Source: Streptomyces sp. NBC_01465
GTDB taxonomy: Bacteria > Actinomycetota > Actinomycetes > Streptomycetales > Streptomycetaceae
Assembly: GCF_036227325.1 (NCBI RefSeq)
Contig: NZ_CP109467.1
Span: forward strand, 7,812,001 to 7,876,000
Length of the DNA stretch: 64,000 nt
Direction: 5' to 3'
Shown: piece after piece, positions 10,316 to 18,727 of the stretch
Layout of the letters: every line of letters starts with the position of its first letter
Position numbering within the stretch: the first letter of the stretch is position 1
The notes under the pieces: generated by a model
Told to the model about the DNA's origin: nothing
The model's input: only the letters and a program-made list of their open reading frames with translations
Database searches by the model: none
Made by a program: the position numbers and the translations under genes

Positions 10316-11656
10316 TCACTTCTCGACGGTGAAGCCCTGCTCCGAGCCGTACTTGACGGAGGCGTCCTGCCACGACTTCAGGCCGTCGGTCAGCTTCGTG
10401 CCGGAGATGTAGGCCTTGCCGACGGTGTCGTTGAAGATCGAGTTGGCGTACACCTGGAAGGGGAGGTACTTCCAGTCGGTGGGCACGGCCTTCGCGGACG
10501 CGGCGAAGATCTGGTTGGCCTTCTGGCCGCCGAAGTACGGGAACGCGGTGTCCTGGAACGACTGCGATTCCAGGTCCTTCGTCGTCGCGGGGAAGGCGCC
10601 GTTCTTGATACGGGTCTGGACGCCCGCGCCGGAGTCCGCGTACTCGGTGAAGGCGTAGGCGAGCGCCGAGTTCTTGCCCTGCGTGGGCAGCGCGAGCGAG
10701 CTGCCGCCGTTCTCGGCGCTGGTGTTCGCGCCGGCGGTCCACTGCGGGAGGGCGGCGGCGCGCCAGTCGCCGGCGGCGTTCTTCACGCCGGAGGCGAAGT
10801 TGGCGGGCATCCAGGCGCCGGAGGGCAGTGTGGCGATCGTGCCGTCGCCGAGGCCCTTGTACCAGTCGTCGGTCCAGCCGGTGACGGGCGCGACGAGCTT
10901 CTCGTCGATCAGCTTCTGCCAGACGTCGGTGAACTTCTTGGCGCCCGCGTCGGTGAAGTCGATGCCGACCTTCGTGCCGTCGACCTTGTACGGGTGCGAA
11001 CCCGCCTGCCACAGAAGGCTGGTGGTCAGACCGGCGTCACCGGTGTCGCTGGTGATGTAGGCCTTCGGGTCCGCCTTGTGGAGCTTGCGGGCGGCGTCGA
11101 GGTACTCGTCCCAGGTCGTCGGGACGGCGATCTTGTACTTGTCGAAGACCTTCTTGTTGTAGAAGAGCGCCATGGGGCCGGAGTCCATCGGCAGGCCGTA
11201 GATGCCGTCGCCGGACTTCACCGAGTTCCACGGGCCCGGCGAGTACGAGGAGGCCAGCTTGTCGGCGCCGTACGACGTGAGGTCGGTGAGGTCCTTCGTC
11301 AGGGCGTACTGGCCGAGCGCGTAGTACTCGATCTGCGCGACGTCAGGGACGCCCTTCTTCGCCGAGATGGCGTTCTGCAGGGCCTTGTACTGGTCGTTGC
11401 CCGTACCGGCGTTGACCAGCTTGATGTGGACCTTCGGGTACTTCGTCTCGAAGTCGGCGGCGACCTGCTTGAGGGTGGGCTCCCACGCCCACACGGTGAC
11501 CGTGCCGCCCTTCTTCAGAGCGGCCTGGATGTCGGACGAACCGACCTTCTTGCCACCGGAGCTGTCGTCGTCGGAACCGCCACAGGCGGTCGCCCCGAGG
11601 GCGAGAGCGGCGACGAGACCGATGCCGCCGAGCAGGCGGCGGGAGTGCTTGGGCAT
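10316..11656 (-). CDS. ABC sugar transporter solute-binding lipoprotein
   Basis: This 446-aa protein has a lipoprotein signal with lipobox ALGATAC followed by GGSDDDSSGG, so it is anchored to the outer face of the membrane. The rest is a family 1 (maltose-type) extracellular binding protein, with VTVWAWEP at the start of lobe one. It should capture the oligosaccharides made by the secreted galactanases and hand them to the two permeases encoded just upstream. A 79-nt gap separates it from the second permease gene, enough for RNA-level adjustment of its higher expression. The ligand is inferred from neighbours only. Confidence 0.93.
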   Translation of the reverse strand: MPKHSRRLLGGIGLVAALALGATACGGSDDDSSGGKKVGSSDIQAALKKGGTVTVWAWEPTLKQVAADFETKYPKVHIKLVNAGTGNDQYKALQNAISAKKGVPDVAQIEYYALGQYALTKDLTDLTSYGADKLASSYSPGPWNSVKSGDGIYGLPMDSGPMALFYNKKVFDKYKIAVPTTWDEYLDAARKLHKADPKAYITSDTGDAGLTTSLLWQAGSHPYKVDGTKVGIDFTDAGAKKFTDVWQKLIDEKLVAPVTGWTDDWYKGLGDGTIATLPSGAWMPANFASGVKNAAGDWRAAALPQWTAGANTSAENGGSSLALPTQGKNSALAYAFTEYADSGAGVQTRIKNGAFPATTKDLESQSFQDTAFPYFGGQKANQIFAASAKAVPTDWKYLPFQVYANSIFNDTVGKAYISGTKLTDGLKSWQDASVKYGSEQGFTVEK

Positions 11657-11735
11657 GGCGATGCTTCCACTTCGTCGTGGTCCAACAGAGGGTGTGCGCT
11701 TGCGAACGCGGGGCGGCCGGCGGCCGGGGTTGCGG

Positions 11736-12665
11736 TTACTCCTTGACGCTTCCGGCGGAAAGACCGGACTGCCAGTACTTCTGCAGCAGGAGGAAGGCGG
11801 CGATCAGCGGCACGATGGTGAGCAGCGAGCCGGTGACGACCAGGTTGAAGACGGCCTCGCCGCCGGCCGTGGCCGCCTGTTTGTTCCAGGCGTCGAGACC
11901 GAGGGTCAGCGGGTACCAGTCGGGGTCCTTCAGCATGATCAGCGGAAGGAAGTAGTTGTTCCACGTGGCGACCGTGGTGAACAGCAGCACGGTGACCGTG
12001 CCGGGTGCGAGCAGCGGCAGGGCGACCTGGAAGAAGGTGCGGATCTCGCCGGCGCCGTCGATGCGGGCGGCTTCCATCAGTTCGTTCGGGATCGCCTCGC
12101 TGGCGAACACCCACATCAGATAGAGGCCGAAGGGCGAGATCAGCGACGGGATGATGACGGCCCACGGGGTGTCGGTCAGGCCGATCTTGCTGAACATCAG
12201 GAACGTCGGCACGGCGAGCGCTGTCGTCGGCACCGCCACCGCGCCGATGACGACCGCGAACACGCCCTTCTTGCCCGGGAACCGGAACTTGGCGAGCGCG
12301 TACCCGCCGAGGACGGCGAGGAAGGTGGCGCCGCCCGCGCCCAGCACCACGTACATCAGGGTGTTGAGGAGCCAGCGGCCGAAGACGCCGTCCTGGTACG
12401 TGAAGGTTTCGCTGATGTTGTGCCACAGGTCGAAGTCCCGGTCGAACCAGAGACCGAACGAACGGGAGAGACCTTCCTGGGACTTGGTGGCGCTGATCAC
12501 CAGCCACAGCAGCGGAAGCAGGCTGTAGAGCATGACGACACCGGTGAGCAGCGTCAGCAGGACGCTGCGCTTCGGGCGGCGCATGCTGTGCGGGCGGCGC
12601 GGGGAACGCAGCCTGGGGGCGGCGGACTTCAGGGGTGTCGCGGGTCGGGAGGTGGTGGTGCTCAT
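11736..12665 (-). CDS. ABC sugar transporter permease (MalG type)
   Basis: A 309-aa inner-membrane permease with six predicted helices. The EAA loop (EAARIDGAGEIRTF) that docks the ATPase is present at about residues 205-220. The long proline-rich N-terminus before the first helix is typical of streptomycete homologues. Its ATG lies 5 nt after the stop of the first permease gene. No ATP-binding subunit is encoded in the operon; in streptomycetes such importers commonly share the multitasking ATPase MsiK encoded elsewhere, which is assumed here. Confidence 0.93.
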   Translation of the reverse strand: MSTTTSRPATPLKSAAPRLRSPRRPHSMRRPKRSVLLTLLTGVVMLYSLLPLLWLVISATKSQEGLSRSFGLWFDRDFDLWHNISETFTYQDGVFGRWLLNTLMYVVLGAGGATFLAVLGGYALAKFRFPGKKGVFAVVIGAVAVPTTALAVPTFLMFSKIGLTDTPWAVIIPSLISPFGLYLMWVFASEAIPNELMEAARIDGAGEIRTFFQVALPLLAPGTVTVLLFTTVATWNNYFLPLIMLKDPDWYPLTLGLDAWNKQAATAGGEAVFNLVVTGSLLTIVPLIAAFLLLQKYWQSGLSAGSVKE

Positions 12666-12670
12666 GTGGG

Positions 12671-13597
12671 TCACGCTCCCTTGCGCATGCCGCGCAGCTG
12701 GACGACGTAGGCGACGATCATCGTGATGACGCCCATGACGATGGCCACCGTCGCGGAGTAGTTGTGCTGCTGGCCGGAGAAGGACAGCGAGTACGTGTAG
12801 TAGTTCGGGGTGTAGTCGGTCGTGATCGCGTTCGGTGCGAGCTTCTGCAGGATCGCGGGCTCGTTGAAGAGCTGGAAGCTGCCGATGATCGAGAAGATCG
12901 TCGCGATGACGAGGGCGCCGCGGATCGCCGGGATCTTGATCGCGGAGATGACCCGCCACTGGCCGGCGCCGTCGATCTCCGCGGCCTCGTAGAGCGAGTG
13001 CGGGATGACGCGCAGCGCGGCGTAGAAGATCAGCATGTTGTAGCCGACGAACTCCCAGGTCACGATGTTGCCGATGGACGCCAGGATCAGGTCGGCGGAG
13101 AGCGGGTCGGGCAGGTGCGTGCCGAGCGCGTTGTTGATGTCGCCGACGAGGCCGAAGCGCGGCCCGTACATGAAGCCCCACATCAGCGTGGCGACGACGG
13201 CGGGCACGGCGTACGGCAGGAAGACGGATATCCGGAAGAAGTCCTTGCCGTACAGGCGGCCGCTGTCGATGGCGAGCGCGACCAGCAGGGCGATGCCGAG
13301 CATGATCGGCACCTGGACGAGGAGGAAGAGCCCGACGCGGGCGACGCCCTCCCAGAACTGGCTGTCCTGCAGCGCCTGCTGGTAGTTGTCGAGGCCCACG
13401 AAGGTGGTGCCGCCGATGAGTTGTGTACGGAACAGGCTCAGATAGATGGAGTACGCGAGCGGCGCCAGGAAGACCAGCGCGAAGACGAGCACGAAGGGGC
13501 CGATGAACCCCCACCCCGCCCATGAGCGGCGCGCCCTGCGCACCGGTGGCCCGGCCGGGCGGGCCCCTGCGGCCGCCGGCGGTTGAAGCGTCGTCAT
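12671..13597 (-). CDS. ABC sugar transporter permease (MalF type), first gene of the galactan operon
   Basis: A 308-aa permease with six predicted membrane helices. It carries the conserved EAA loop EAAEIDGAGQWRVI near residues 205-220. It is the promoter-proximal gene of a five-gene operon (two permeases, binding protein, GH42, GH30). The start codon lies 35 bp from the nearer of two LacI-type operators, which therefore sit over the promoter region shared with the divergent regulator gene. Confidence 0.93.
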   Translation of the reverse strand: MTTLQPPAAAGARPAGPPVRRARRSWAGWGFIGPFVLVFALVFLAPLAYSIYLSLFRTQLIGGTTFVGLDNYQQALQDSQFWEGVARVGLFLLVQVPIMLGIALLVALAIDSGRLYGKDFFRISVFLPYAVPAVVATLMWGFMYGPRFGLVGDINNALGTHLPDPLSADLILASIGNIVTWEFVGYNMLIFYAALRVIPHSLYEAAEIDGAGQWRVISAIKIPAIRGALVIATIFSIIGSFQLFNEPAILQKLAPNAITTDYTPNYYTYSLSFSGQQHNYSATVAIVMGVITMIVAYVVQLRGMRKGA

Positions 13598-13631
13598 CTC
13601 GCGTCCCTCGCTCGTGCATCCTCACGTGCCG

Positions 13632-13647
13632 ATGTTTGCGTGAACAT
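13632..13647. promoter_or_regulatory. LacI-type operator (copy 2) at the importer promoter
   Basis: ATGTTTGCGTGAACAT matches the neighbouring perfect palindrome at 14 of 16 positions. Its centre is 44 bp from that of copy 3, about four helical turns, so both can face the same side of the DNA. That arrangement suits cooperative or looping repression. Confidence 0.75.
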
Positions 13648-13675
13648 TCCGGCGTACAGATGATCGTCGGCTGCT

Positions 13676-13691
13676 ATGTTTACGTAAACAT
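13676..13691. promoter_or_regulatory. LacI-type operator (copy 3), perfect palindrome
   Basis: ATGTTTACGTAAACAT is a perfect 16-bp palindrome with a central CG. It lies between the importer operon and the divergent LacI gene, 96 bp before the chosen GTG start of the regulator. It probably also mediates autoregulation. Confidence 0.8.
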
Positions 13692-13786
13692 TCGGTGGCG
13701 GCATGTCTACACTGCCCCGAGGACGGCGGTCAAGGGTCGTCACCACACGCACAGTTCGGCCCGGTGCGAGCAGAGGGAGAGAGACG

Positions 13787-14863
13787 GTGGGAGCAGCGGA
13801 CAGCGCTTCGGCAGCGCGCGGCGGACGCCGTACGCAGAACGTGTCGATGGCGGACGTCGCCCAGGTCGCGGGCGTCTCGTCGCAGACGGTCTCCCGCGTC
13901 TCGAACGGTTTCCCCGGCGTCAACGAGGAGACCAGGCAGCGGGTCCGCAATGCGATGAAGGAGCTCGGCTACCGCCCCAACAGCGCCGCGCGCGCACTGC
14001 GGCGCGGCGACTTCCGCACCATCGGCGTCATCACGTTCACCCTCTCCACCACGGGAAACGTCCGCACGCTGGAGGCGATCGCCGCCTCCGCCGCGGAGGA
14101 GGGGTACGCGGTCACGCTCCTGCCGGTCGCCGTGCCCACCCAGGACGAACTGCGCGGCGCCTTCTCGCGGTTGGGCGAGCTGGCGGTGGACGCGGTCATC
14201 GTCATCATGGAGGTCCACCTCCTCCACGCGGCCCGGCTCTCGCTGCCGCCGCACGTCAAGGTCGTCGTCGTGGACTCCGACGCGGGCGACCGCTACACCG
14301 TCGTCGACACCGACCAGGCGGGCGGCACCCGCACCGCCGTGCGCCACCTCCTCGACCTCGGCCACCGCACGGTCTGGCACCTGGCAGGGCCCGAGGACTC
14401 GTACGCGGCCGAGCGCCGCACCGGTGCCTGGCGGGCCGCTCTGACCGAGGCAGGATGCGAGGCGCCCGAGCTCGTACGCGGCGACTGGTCGGCCGAGTCC
14501 GGCTACCGCGCAGGCCTTGAGCTCGCCGAACAGGCCGACTGCACCGCGGTGTTCGCGGCCAACGACCAGATGGCCCTCGGCCTGCTGCGCGCCCTGCACG
14601 AGAGAGGCCGCCGCGTCCCCGAGGACGTGTCGGTGATCGGCTTCGACGACATCCCGGAGTCCGGCTCGTTCCTGCCGCCCCTGACCACCGTCCACCAGGA
14701 CTTCGCCGAGGTCGGCCGGCGCTGCGTGGCGAGCGTCCTCGGCCAGGTGCGGCGGGAGGAGACGGCGGACGCGCAGAAGACGGTACGGGGCACGACGCTG
14801 GTGCCGACCCGGCTGGTGGTGCGCAACAGCACGGCGGCGCCCGGGAAGCCGGCCTCGGGCTGA
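13787..14863 (+). CDS. LacI-family regulator of the arabinogalactan regulon
   Basis: The 358-aa protein has an N-terminal helix-turn-helix with the LacI signature (MADVAQVAGVSSQTVSRVSN, near residues 21-40). The hinge YRPNSAARALR follows, then a periplasmic-binding-protein-like effector domain ending in the family's GFDDIPES region. GTG at 13787 is chosen because AGAGGGAGAGA lies just before it; an in-frame ATG at 13703 would add 28 residues but has no ribosome site and lies only 11 bp from operator copy 3. The gene is divergent from the importer operon. It is expected to repress that operon and the GH43/GH5 pair until a galacto-oligosaccharide binds. The effector identity is inferred. Confidence 0.92.
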   Translation: MGAADSASAARGGRRTQNVSMADVAQVAGVSSQTVSRVSNGFPGVNEETRQRVRNAMKELGYRPNSAARALRRGDFRTIGVITFTLSTTGNVRTLEAIAASAAEEGYAVTLLPVAVPTQDELRGAFSRLGELAVDAVIVIMEVHLLHAARLSLPPHVKVVVVDSDAGDRYTVVDTDQAGGTRTAVRHLLDLGHRTVWHLAGPEDSYAAERRTGAWRAALTEAGCEAPELVRGDWSAESGYRAGLELAEQADCTAVFAANDQMALGLLRALHERGRRVPEDVSVIGFDDIPESGSFLPPLTTVHQDFAEVGRRCVASVLGQVRREETADAQKTVRGTTLVPTRLVVRNSTAAPGKPASG

Positions 14864-14872
14864 CGGCCGGCT
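14847..14872 (+). terminator. Possible terminator after the LacI gene
   Basis: Arms AGCCGGCC and GGCCGGCT with a 10-nt loop overlap the regulator's stop codon and precede the convergent sulfatase gene. There is no T tract, so this is a weak call. Confidence 0.4.
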
Positions 14873-14891
14873 CCCCGGAGGCGGGCCGGAA

Positions 14892-16340
14892 TCAGGACGG
14901 ATACGGAAGCAGTCCGCCGTTCGTCCGCTCCCACGCGGCCCGCAGCGCGGCCACCCGCTCCGGGTCGTCGGCCGCCTTGTCGGCGAGCTCCCGCTGGTCC
15001 TCCGCGAGGTTGAACAGCTGGTCCTTGCCGGTCTTGCCGCGGTAGTACTTCCAGTCCCCGCGGCGCAGCGCCCGCTCCCCGCGGACCCGCCAGAACAAGT
15101 CGCGCTCCTTCGGCTCCTCGCCCCTCAGCAGGTACCCGGCCAGACTGGTGCCGTCCAGCGGGTACGCCGCGTGCGGCCTGGCCCCGGCGAGCTCCAGGAG
15201 CGTCGCCGTCCAGTCGGGGCTGAAGTGCGGTACGTCGCTGACCTGGCCGCCGTCGAGCCGCGCCGGCCAGCGCACGATCGCCGGGACCCGGATGCCGCCC
15301 TCCTGGAGCGAGGCCTTCTCGCCGGAGAGCGGCCACTGGTACGACCAGCGCTCACCGCCGTTGTCGGAGGCGAAGAAGACCAGGGTGTCCTTCTCCTGAC
15401 CGGACTCCTTCAGTGTGCGCAGCACCTCGCCCACCGACCGGTCGAGGTCCTCGACCATCTCCGTGTACTTCGCGACCGACCCGCCGTCCTGGTGCCAGAG
15501 CGCACTCTTGTCGCCGGCCTTGATCCGCCGCACGATCTCCTCGCTGACCTCCGTGTCGCCGTCCGCGATCCAGGGCCAGTGCGGGGTGGTGAAGTTGAGG
15601 TTCAGGAGCCACGGCTTGTCGTGGTCGCGGCGCAGATAGTCACGCGCGCGCTCGGTGAGGATCCGTGTGTAGTAGCGAAGGTCCTTGTGCTCGGCGTCGC
15701 CTTCGTAGAGGTCGTACTCGCCGCCGAGGCCCAGCTTCGAGTAGTACTCCAGCGCGCCGCCGAAGTTGCCGAAGAACTCGTCCCAGCCCGAGCGGGTGGG
15801 GGAGTAGTCGGGGAGATAGCCGCAGTGCCACTTGCCGATCAGCGCGGTCGCGTACCCGGTGTCGCGCAGCAGCGACGCGAGCGTCGGATGGGTCGGGTCG
15901 AGCCCCACCGTCCGGTCGGCGATCGGCTCGGCGAGGCCGCCTGCCGTACGCCCGGGATAGCGGCCGGTGTAGAGGCTGAAGCGGGTGGGCGAGCACGTCG
16001 CCGACCCTGAGTAGGAGTGGGTGAACCGGACGCCCTGGCGGGCCAGGCGGTCCAGGTTCGGGGTCTTGATGTGCGGCGATCCGTACGAGGAGAGATCGGC
16101 CCAGCCGAGGTCGTCGCCGAGGATGAACAGGATGTTCGGCCGGCGCGACGGGCGGTTGTGCGCGGCCCGGAACGGCCGCTCCTGCGGTACGTCGGGGGTG
16201 CTGGCGGCGGCTTCGGCGGCGGGCAGACCGACCGCCGCGGCGGCGGGCAGACCGACCGCCGCGGCGGCGGCGCCCGCTCCGACGGCGCCGCCGAAGGCGC
16301 GCCGGGACAGACGGGGCTGGGGTTCGTCGTGCAAAGACAT
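14892..16340 (-). CDS. Secreted type I (formylglycine) sulfatase
   Basis: This 482-aa exported enzyme has a Tat-like signal (LSRRAFGGAVGAG) and an Ala-rich stretch containing a near duplication of AAAAVGLPAA. The alkaline-phosphatase-fold sulfatase domain begins at RRPNILFILGDDLGW, whose Asp pair binds calcium. The catalytic Cys116 sits in CSPTR, the CxPxR motif that is converted to formylglycine. IGKWHCG and FFASDNGG add further active-site positions. It removes sulfate esters, probably from glycans given the surrounding hydrolases. Activation requires a formylglycine-generating enzyme, and one is encoded at 43038-43994. AGGAG lies before the ATG, immediately after a strong hairpin and a short leader-peptide gene, which suggests regulation by cysteine or sulfur supply. 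Confidence 0.92.
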   Translation of the reverse strand: MSLHDEPQPRLSRRAFGGAVGAGAAAAAVGLPAAAAVGLPAAEAAASTPDVPQERPFRAAHNRPSRRPNILFILGDDLGWADLSSYGSPHIKTPNLDRLARQGVRFTHSYSGSATCSPTRFSLYTGRYPGRTAGGLAEPIADRTVGLDPTHPTLASLLRDTGYATALIGKWHCGYLPDYSPTRSGWDEFFGNFGGALEYYSKLGLGGEYDLYEGDAEHKDLRYYTRILTERARDYLRRDHDKPWLLNLNFTTPHWPWIADGDTEVSEEIVRRIKAGDKSALWHQDGGSVAKYTEMVEDLDRSVGEVLRTLKESGQEKDTLVFFASDNGGERWSYQWPLSGEKASLQEGGIRVPAIVRWPARLDGGQVSDVPHFSPDWTATLLELAGARPHAAYPLDGTSLAGYLLRGEEPKERDLFWRVRGERALRRGDWKYYRGKTGKDQLFNLAEDQRELADKAADDPERVAALRAAWERTNGGLLPYPS

Positions 16341-16357
16341 GCGTGCGCTCCTGAGCA

Positions 16358-16390
16358 GGGCACGTGCGTGACGGCGTCACACACGTGCCC
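16358..16390 (-). promoter_or_regulatory. Strong inverted repeat (candidate attenuator hairpin) before the sulfatase
   Basis: Fifteen-nucleotide arms, GGGCACGTGCGTGAC and GTCACACACGTGCCC, pair with one wobble around a GGC loop. The hairpin lies between the stop of the leader-peptide gene and the sulfatase ribosome site, which it almost abuts. There is no T tract, so it could act on translation start or as a factor-dependent terminator rather than a classical intrinsic terminator. Confidence 0.65.
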
Positions 16391-16440
16391 ATGCGGGAAA
16401 AGGCCGGTAACGGCCCGGTGGGAAAGGGGAGTTGCGGGAT

Positions 16441-16536
16441 TCAGGAGGCGCAGCGACAGATGGCGCTCGCGACACGGACCAGGTCGACGTGGCGGCGCTC
16501 CACAAGGGTGACCGTGCGGTCACGGAGGGGCTGCAT
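16441..16536 (-). CDS. Sulfur-metabolism leader peptide (31 aa)
   Basis: A very short gene upstream of the sulfatase encodes 31 residues with the core VERRHVDLVRVASAICR and ends CRCAS-stop. The core matches the recurring actinobacterial leader-peptide pattern (RRHVDL, then SA-C-R) found ahead of sulfur and cysteine genes. That match is from memory of the family. Two cysteine codons lie just before the stop. The ATG has no good ribosome site, which is compatible with leaderless translation. A 16-bp palindrome (GTGACCG, TG, CGGTCAC) lies inside the gene and shares its GTGAC/GTCAC arms with the downstream hairpin, allowing alternative pairing. Ribosome stalling at the Cys codons when cysteine is scarce is the inferred control mechanism. 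Confidence 0.75.
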   Translation of the reverse strand: MQPLRDRTVTLVERRHVDLVRVASAICRCAS

Positions 16537-16596
16537 GATCCGGAAGGGTGGCGCGGCCCCCGTGGACCTGTCAACACCCGTCCGGCACGCAAGACG

Positions 16597-17562
16597 TCAG
16601 GGCGCGGCCGCGAACGCGTCGACGCCGGTCAGTTCCGCCGACAACTGCCACAGGCGCGCGGCTTGTTGGGGGTCGGTCGCATAGGTGCGTACGCCGTCGC
16701 CCGAGCCGTCCTCGGTGAAGGGTTCCGCGATGTCGCAGTCCTCGCAGTACACGCCGCCCATGCCCGCCAGTTGAGGGGAGGTCGCCGCCCAGACCTGGGT
16801 CGCCGCGCCCTGGGCGGGCGTCTTGAAGGTGGGATCGGTGGGGCGGCCCTGTTCGTCGATCCAGCCCGCGGCGACCATGTCCTCGACCGGCAGATGGCGC
16901 TGCAGCGGCGTGAGGATGCTGCCGGGATGCAGGGAGAAGGCGCGTACGCCGTGGTCGCGGCCGATCGCGTCCAGCTGTACGGCGAACAGCGCGTTCGCCG
17001 TCTTCGCCTGGCCGTAGGCCTGCCACCGGTCGTATCCCTGCGCGAAGTGCACGTCGTCCCAGCGGATCCCGGTGATCCCGTGGGCGCCGGACGACACGGC
17101 GACCACGCGCGCGCCGCCGTGTGCGAGTGCGGGCCAGAGGTGGTTGACGAGCGCGAAGTGGCCGAGGTGATTGACGGCGAACTGCGCCTCCCAGCCCGGG
17201 CCGACCCGGGTCTCGGGGCACGCCATCACCCCGGCGCTGTTGATCATGATGTCGATGTCCCGGCCCGACGCCAGGAAGCGCTCGGCGAAGGCACGGACGC
17301 TGTCGAGGTCGGCGAGGTCGAGTTCGTCTGTCTCGACGCCGTCGATGCCCGCGACCGCTTCTTGTGCTGCCGCCCGCCTCCGGGCAGGGACGATCACTCG
17401 CGCTCCCGCGCCGGCCAGGGCCCGTGTCGTCTCCAGGCCGAGGCCCGAGCTGCCACCGGTCACGACCGCAATCTTTCCTGAAAGGTCCGTTCCCGACAGA
17501 ACGTCGTCGACGGTGCTCCTGGCGCCGAAACCCGAGCCGATCCTGTGCTGAGGTGTGGTCAT
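16597..17562 (-). CDS. Short-chain dehydrogenase/reductase, retinol-dehydrogenase-like
   Basis: The 321-aa protein has the classical Rossmann motif TGGSSGLG near residue 35 and the NSAG motif after the fourth strand. Its active site is a Tyr-Lys pair shifted from YxxxK to YGQAKTAN. It resembles the bacterial oxidoreductases similar to retinol dehydrogenases, with an unknown alcohol or ketone substrate and probably NADP(H). The ATG at 17562 is used rather than a longer upstream extension that reads like non-coding sequence. It is divergent from the next gene and sits just upstream of the sulfatase leader, with no evident functional link. Confidence 0.85.
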   Translation of the reverse strand: MTTPQHRIGSGFGARSTVDDVLSGTDLSGKIAVVTGGSSGLGLETTRALAGAGARVIVPARRRAAAQEAVAGIDGVETDELDLADLDSVRAFAERFLASGRDIDIMINSAGVMACPETRVGPGWEAQFAVNHLGHFALVNHLWPALAHGGARVVAVSSGAHGITGIRWDDVHFAQGYDRWQAYGQAKTANALFAVQLDAIGRDHGVRAFSLHPGSILTPLQRHLPVEDMVAAGWIDEQGRPTDPTFKTPAQGAATQVWAATSPQLAGMGGVYCEDCDIAEPFTEDGSGDGVRTYATDPQQAARLWQLSAELTGVDAFAAAP

Positions 17563-17693
17563 GGGCGCGACGGTAGGTGCTGGAGCGCTGTCCAGGTCAA
17601 GAGGTGTCGCCCCCGTACGCAAACCGCACCAACTGCCCCATATAGGATGGGCGCTTCGTCTCTTTGTCCTCAGCAAGCTCCAGGAGAGTCCCT

Positions 17694-18722
17694 GTGTCTG
17701 TAGCCCTCGCTCCGTCCGAAACAGCCGCCCTGTCCGCCGAGGGCCAGGACCTGGTGGTACGGGACGCCCGGGAGTTCGGCGCCTACGCGCGGACCGGCGG
17801 CTGGGCCTTCGCGCTGAAGGTGGCGCGCAGCGTACGGCCCGGCGGGCAGCCGTCGGGGGAGTCGCCGAAGGTCTCCGCGAAGGAGTTCAGCGAGCTCGCC
17901 GGCTGCTCGGCCGAGCGGGTCCTGCGCTACTACAAGGCCTGGGACATGGCCGCCGACGACGGCCTGGTGCCCCAGTTCGAGACGCTGGCCGTCGGGGAGG
18001 ACATCGAGCTGCCCGACGCCGACGTGTGGCTCTCGTACTACTCCTCGCGCAACAGCGCCACGTCCGTGCGCGGTACGGCGATCACCGCGGCGGCCGAGGC
18101 CGAGGGGATCAGGCCGACCAAGGCTCTCGAAGTGGCCGAGAACCCCACCGCACTGCGGGCCGCGATCCTCGCCGACCCCTCCACCGCCCAGGCCGCCCGG
18201 TCCGCGCTCCTCGACCGCATCAAGGAGGACCCGGCGCTCCAGACCGAACTGGCCCGCGACATCGCCCGCACCGACGAGCTGAAGAAGGCCGTGGCCAGCG
18301 AGGCCAGGGCCGCCGACCGCATCGGCTACGTACGCCAGATCGTCGACAACGGACAGATCAAGACCCCCGCGGGTCAGACGGTCGAGGCGCCCGCCGAGCT
18401 GCGTGCCGAGGCCGAGCGCCACCTCTCGCTCATCGACGAGCTGGAGGAGGGCGAAGAGGCCGGCGAGTGGGCGACCGAGGCGTACGACACCGTCAAGAAC
18501 CTCGTCGTCCAGGCCGTGGAGGCCGACCCCGAACTGCGCGTCCAGGAACGGCGTACGAAGTTCTACAGCAGCCTGCAGAAGGCGACCCGGGTGTTCGAGG
18601 AGCTGACCCTGGACGACGCCGACGACATCTACGAGGACGACATGGTCCAGCGCCTGGAGGACCTCCAGAAGGCCCTCGAAACCTGCATCGCCGCACTCCG
18701 CAAGGCGGCCGCCTCGCAGTGA
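17694..18722 (+). CDS. Conserved protein of unknown function with HTH-like segment and acidic helical C-terminus
   Basis: A 342-aa soluble protein I do not recognise. Residues about 55-85 (VSAKEFSELAGCSAERVLRYYKAWDMAA) look like a helix-turn-helix, as in ParB/KorB- or MerR-like binders. The remainder is largely helical and charged: Lys/Arg/Glu-rich helices at about 150-230, and an acidic run (LIDELEEGEEAGEW, then DDADDIYEDD) toward the C-terminus, consistent with coiled coils. There is no signal peptide or membrane segment. GTG with AGGAGAG upstream sets the start. It stands alone between a divergent SDR gene and a convergent thiamine operon. A DNA-binding role is a guess from the HTH-like segment. 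Confidence 0.75.
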   Translation: MSVALAPSETAALSAEGQDLVVRDAREFGAYARTGGWAFALKVARSVRPGGQPSGESPKVSAKEFSELAGCSAERVLRYYKAWDMAADDGLVPQFETLAVGEDIELPDADVWLSYYSSRNSATSVRGTAITAAAEAEGIRPTKALEVAENPTALRAAILADPSTAQAARSALLDRIKEDPALQTELARDIARTDELKKAVASEARAADRIGYVRQIVDNGQIKTPAGQTVEAPAELRAEAERHLSLIDELEEGEEAGEWATEAYDTVKNLVVQAVEADPELRVQERRTKFYSSLQKATRVFEELTLDDADDIYEDDMVQRLEDLQKALETCIAALRKAAASQ

Positions 18723-18727
18723 GACGC

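Noticed and set aside
11736..13625. A single 629-codon frame spanning both permease genes
   Set aside because: Only its end is real. The first permease is read in another frame and stops at 12671, and the second begins at the ATG at 12665.
16508..16523. The palindrome GTGACCG-TG-CGGTCAC as a free-standing operator
   Set aside because: It lies wholly inside the leader-peptide coding sequence and shares arms with the downstream hairpin, so an RNA-structure role is more likely than a repressor site.
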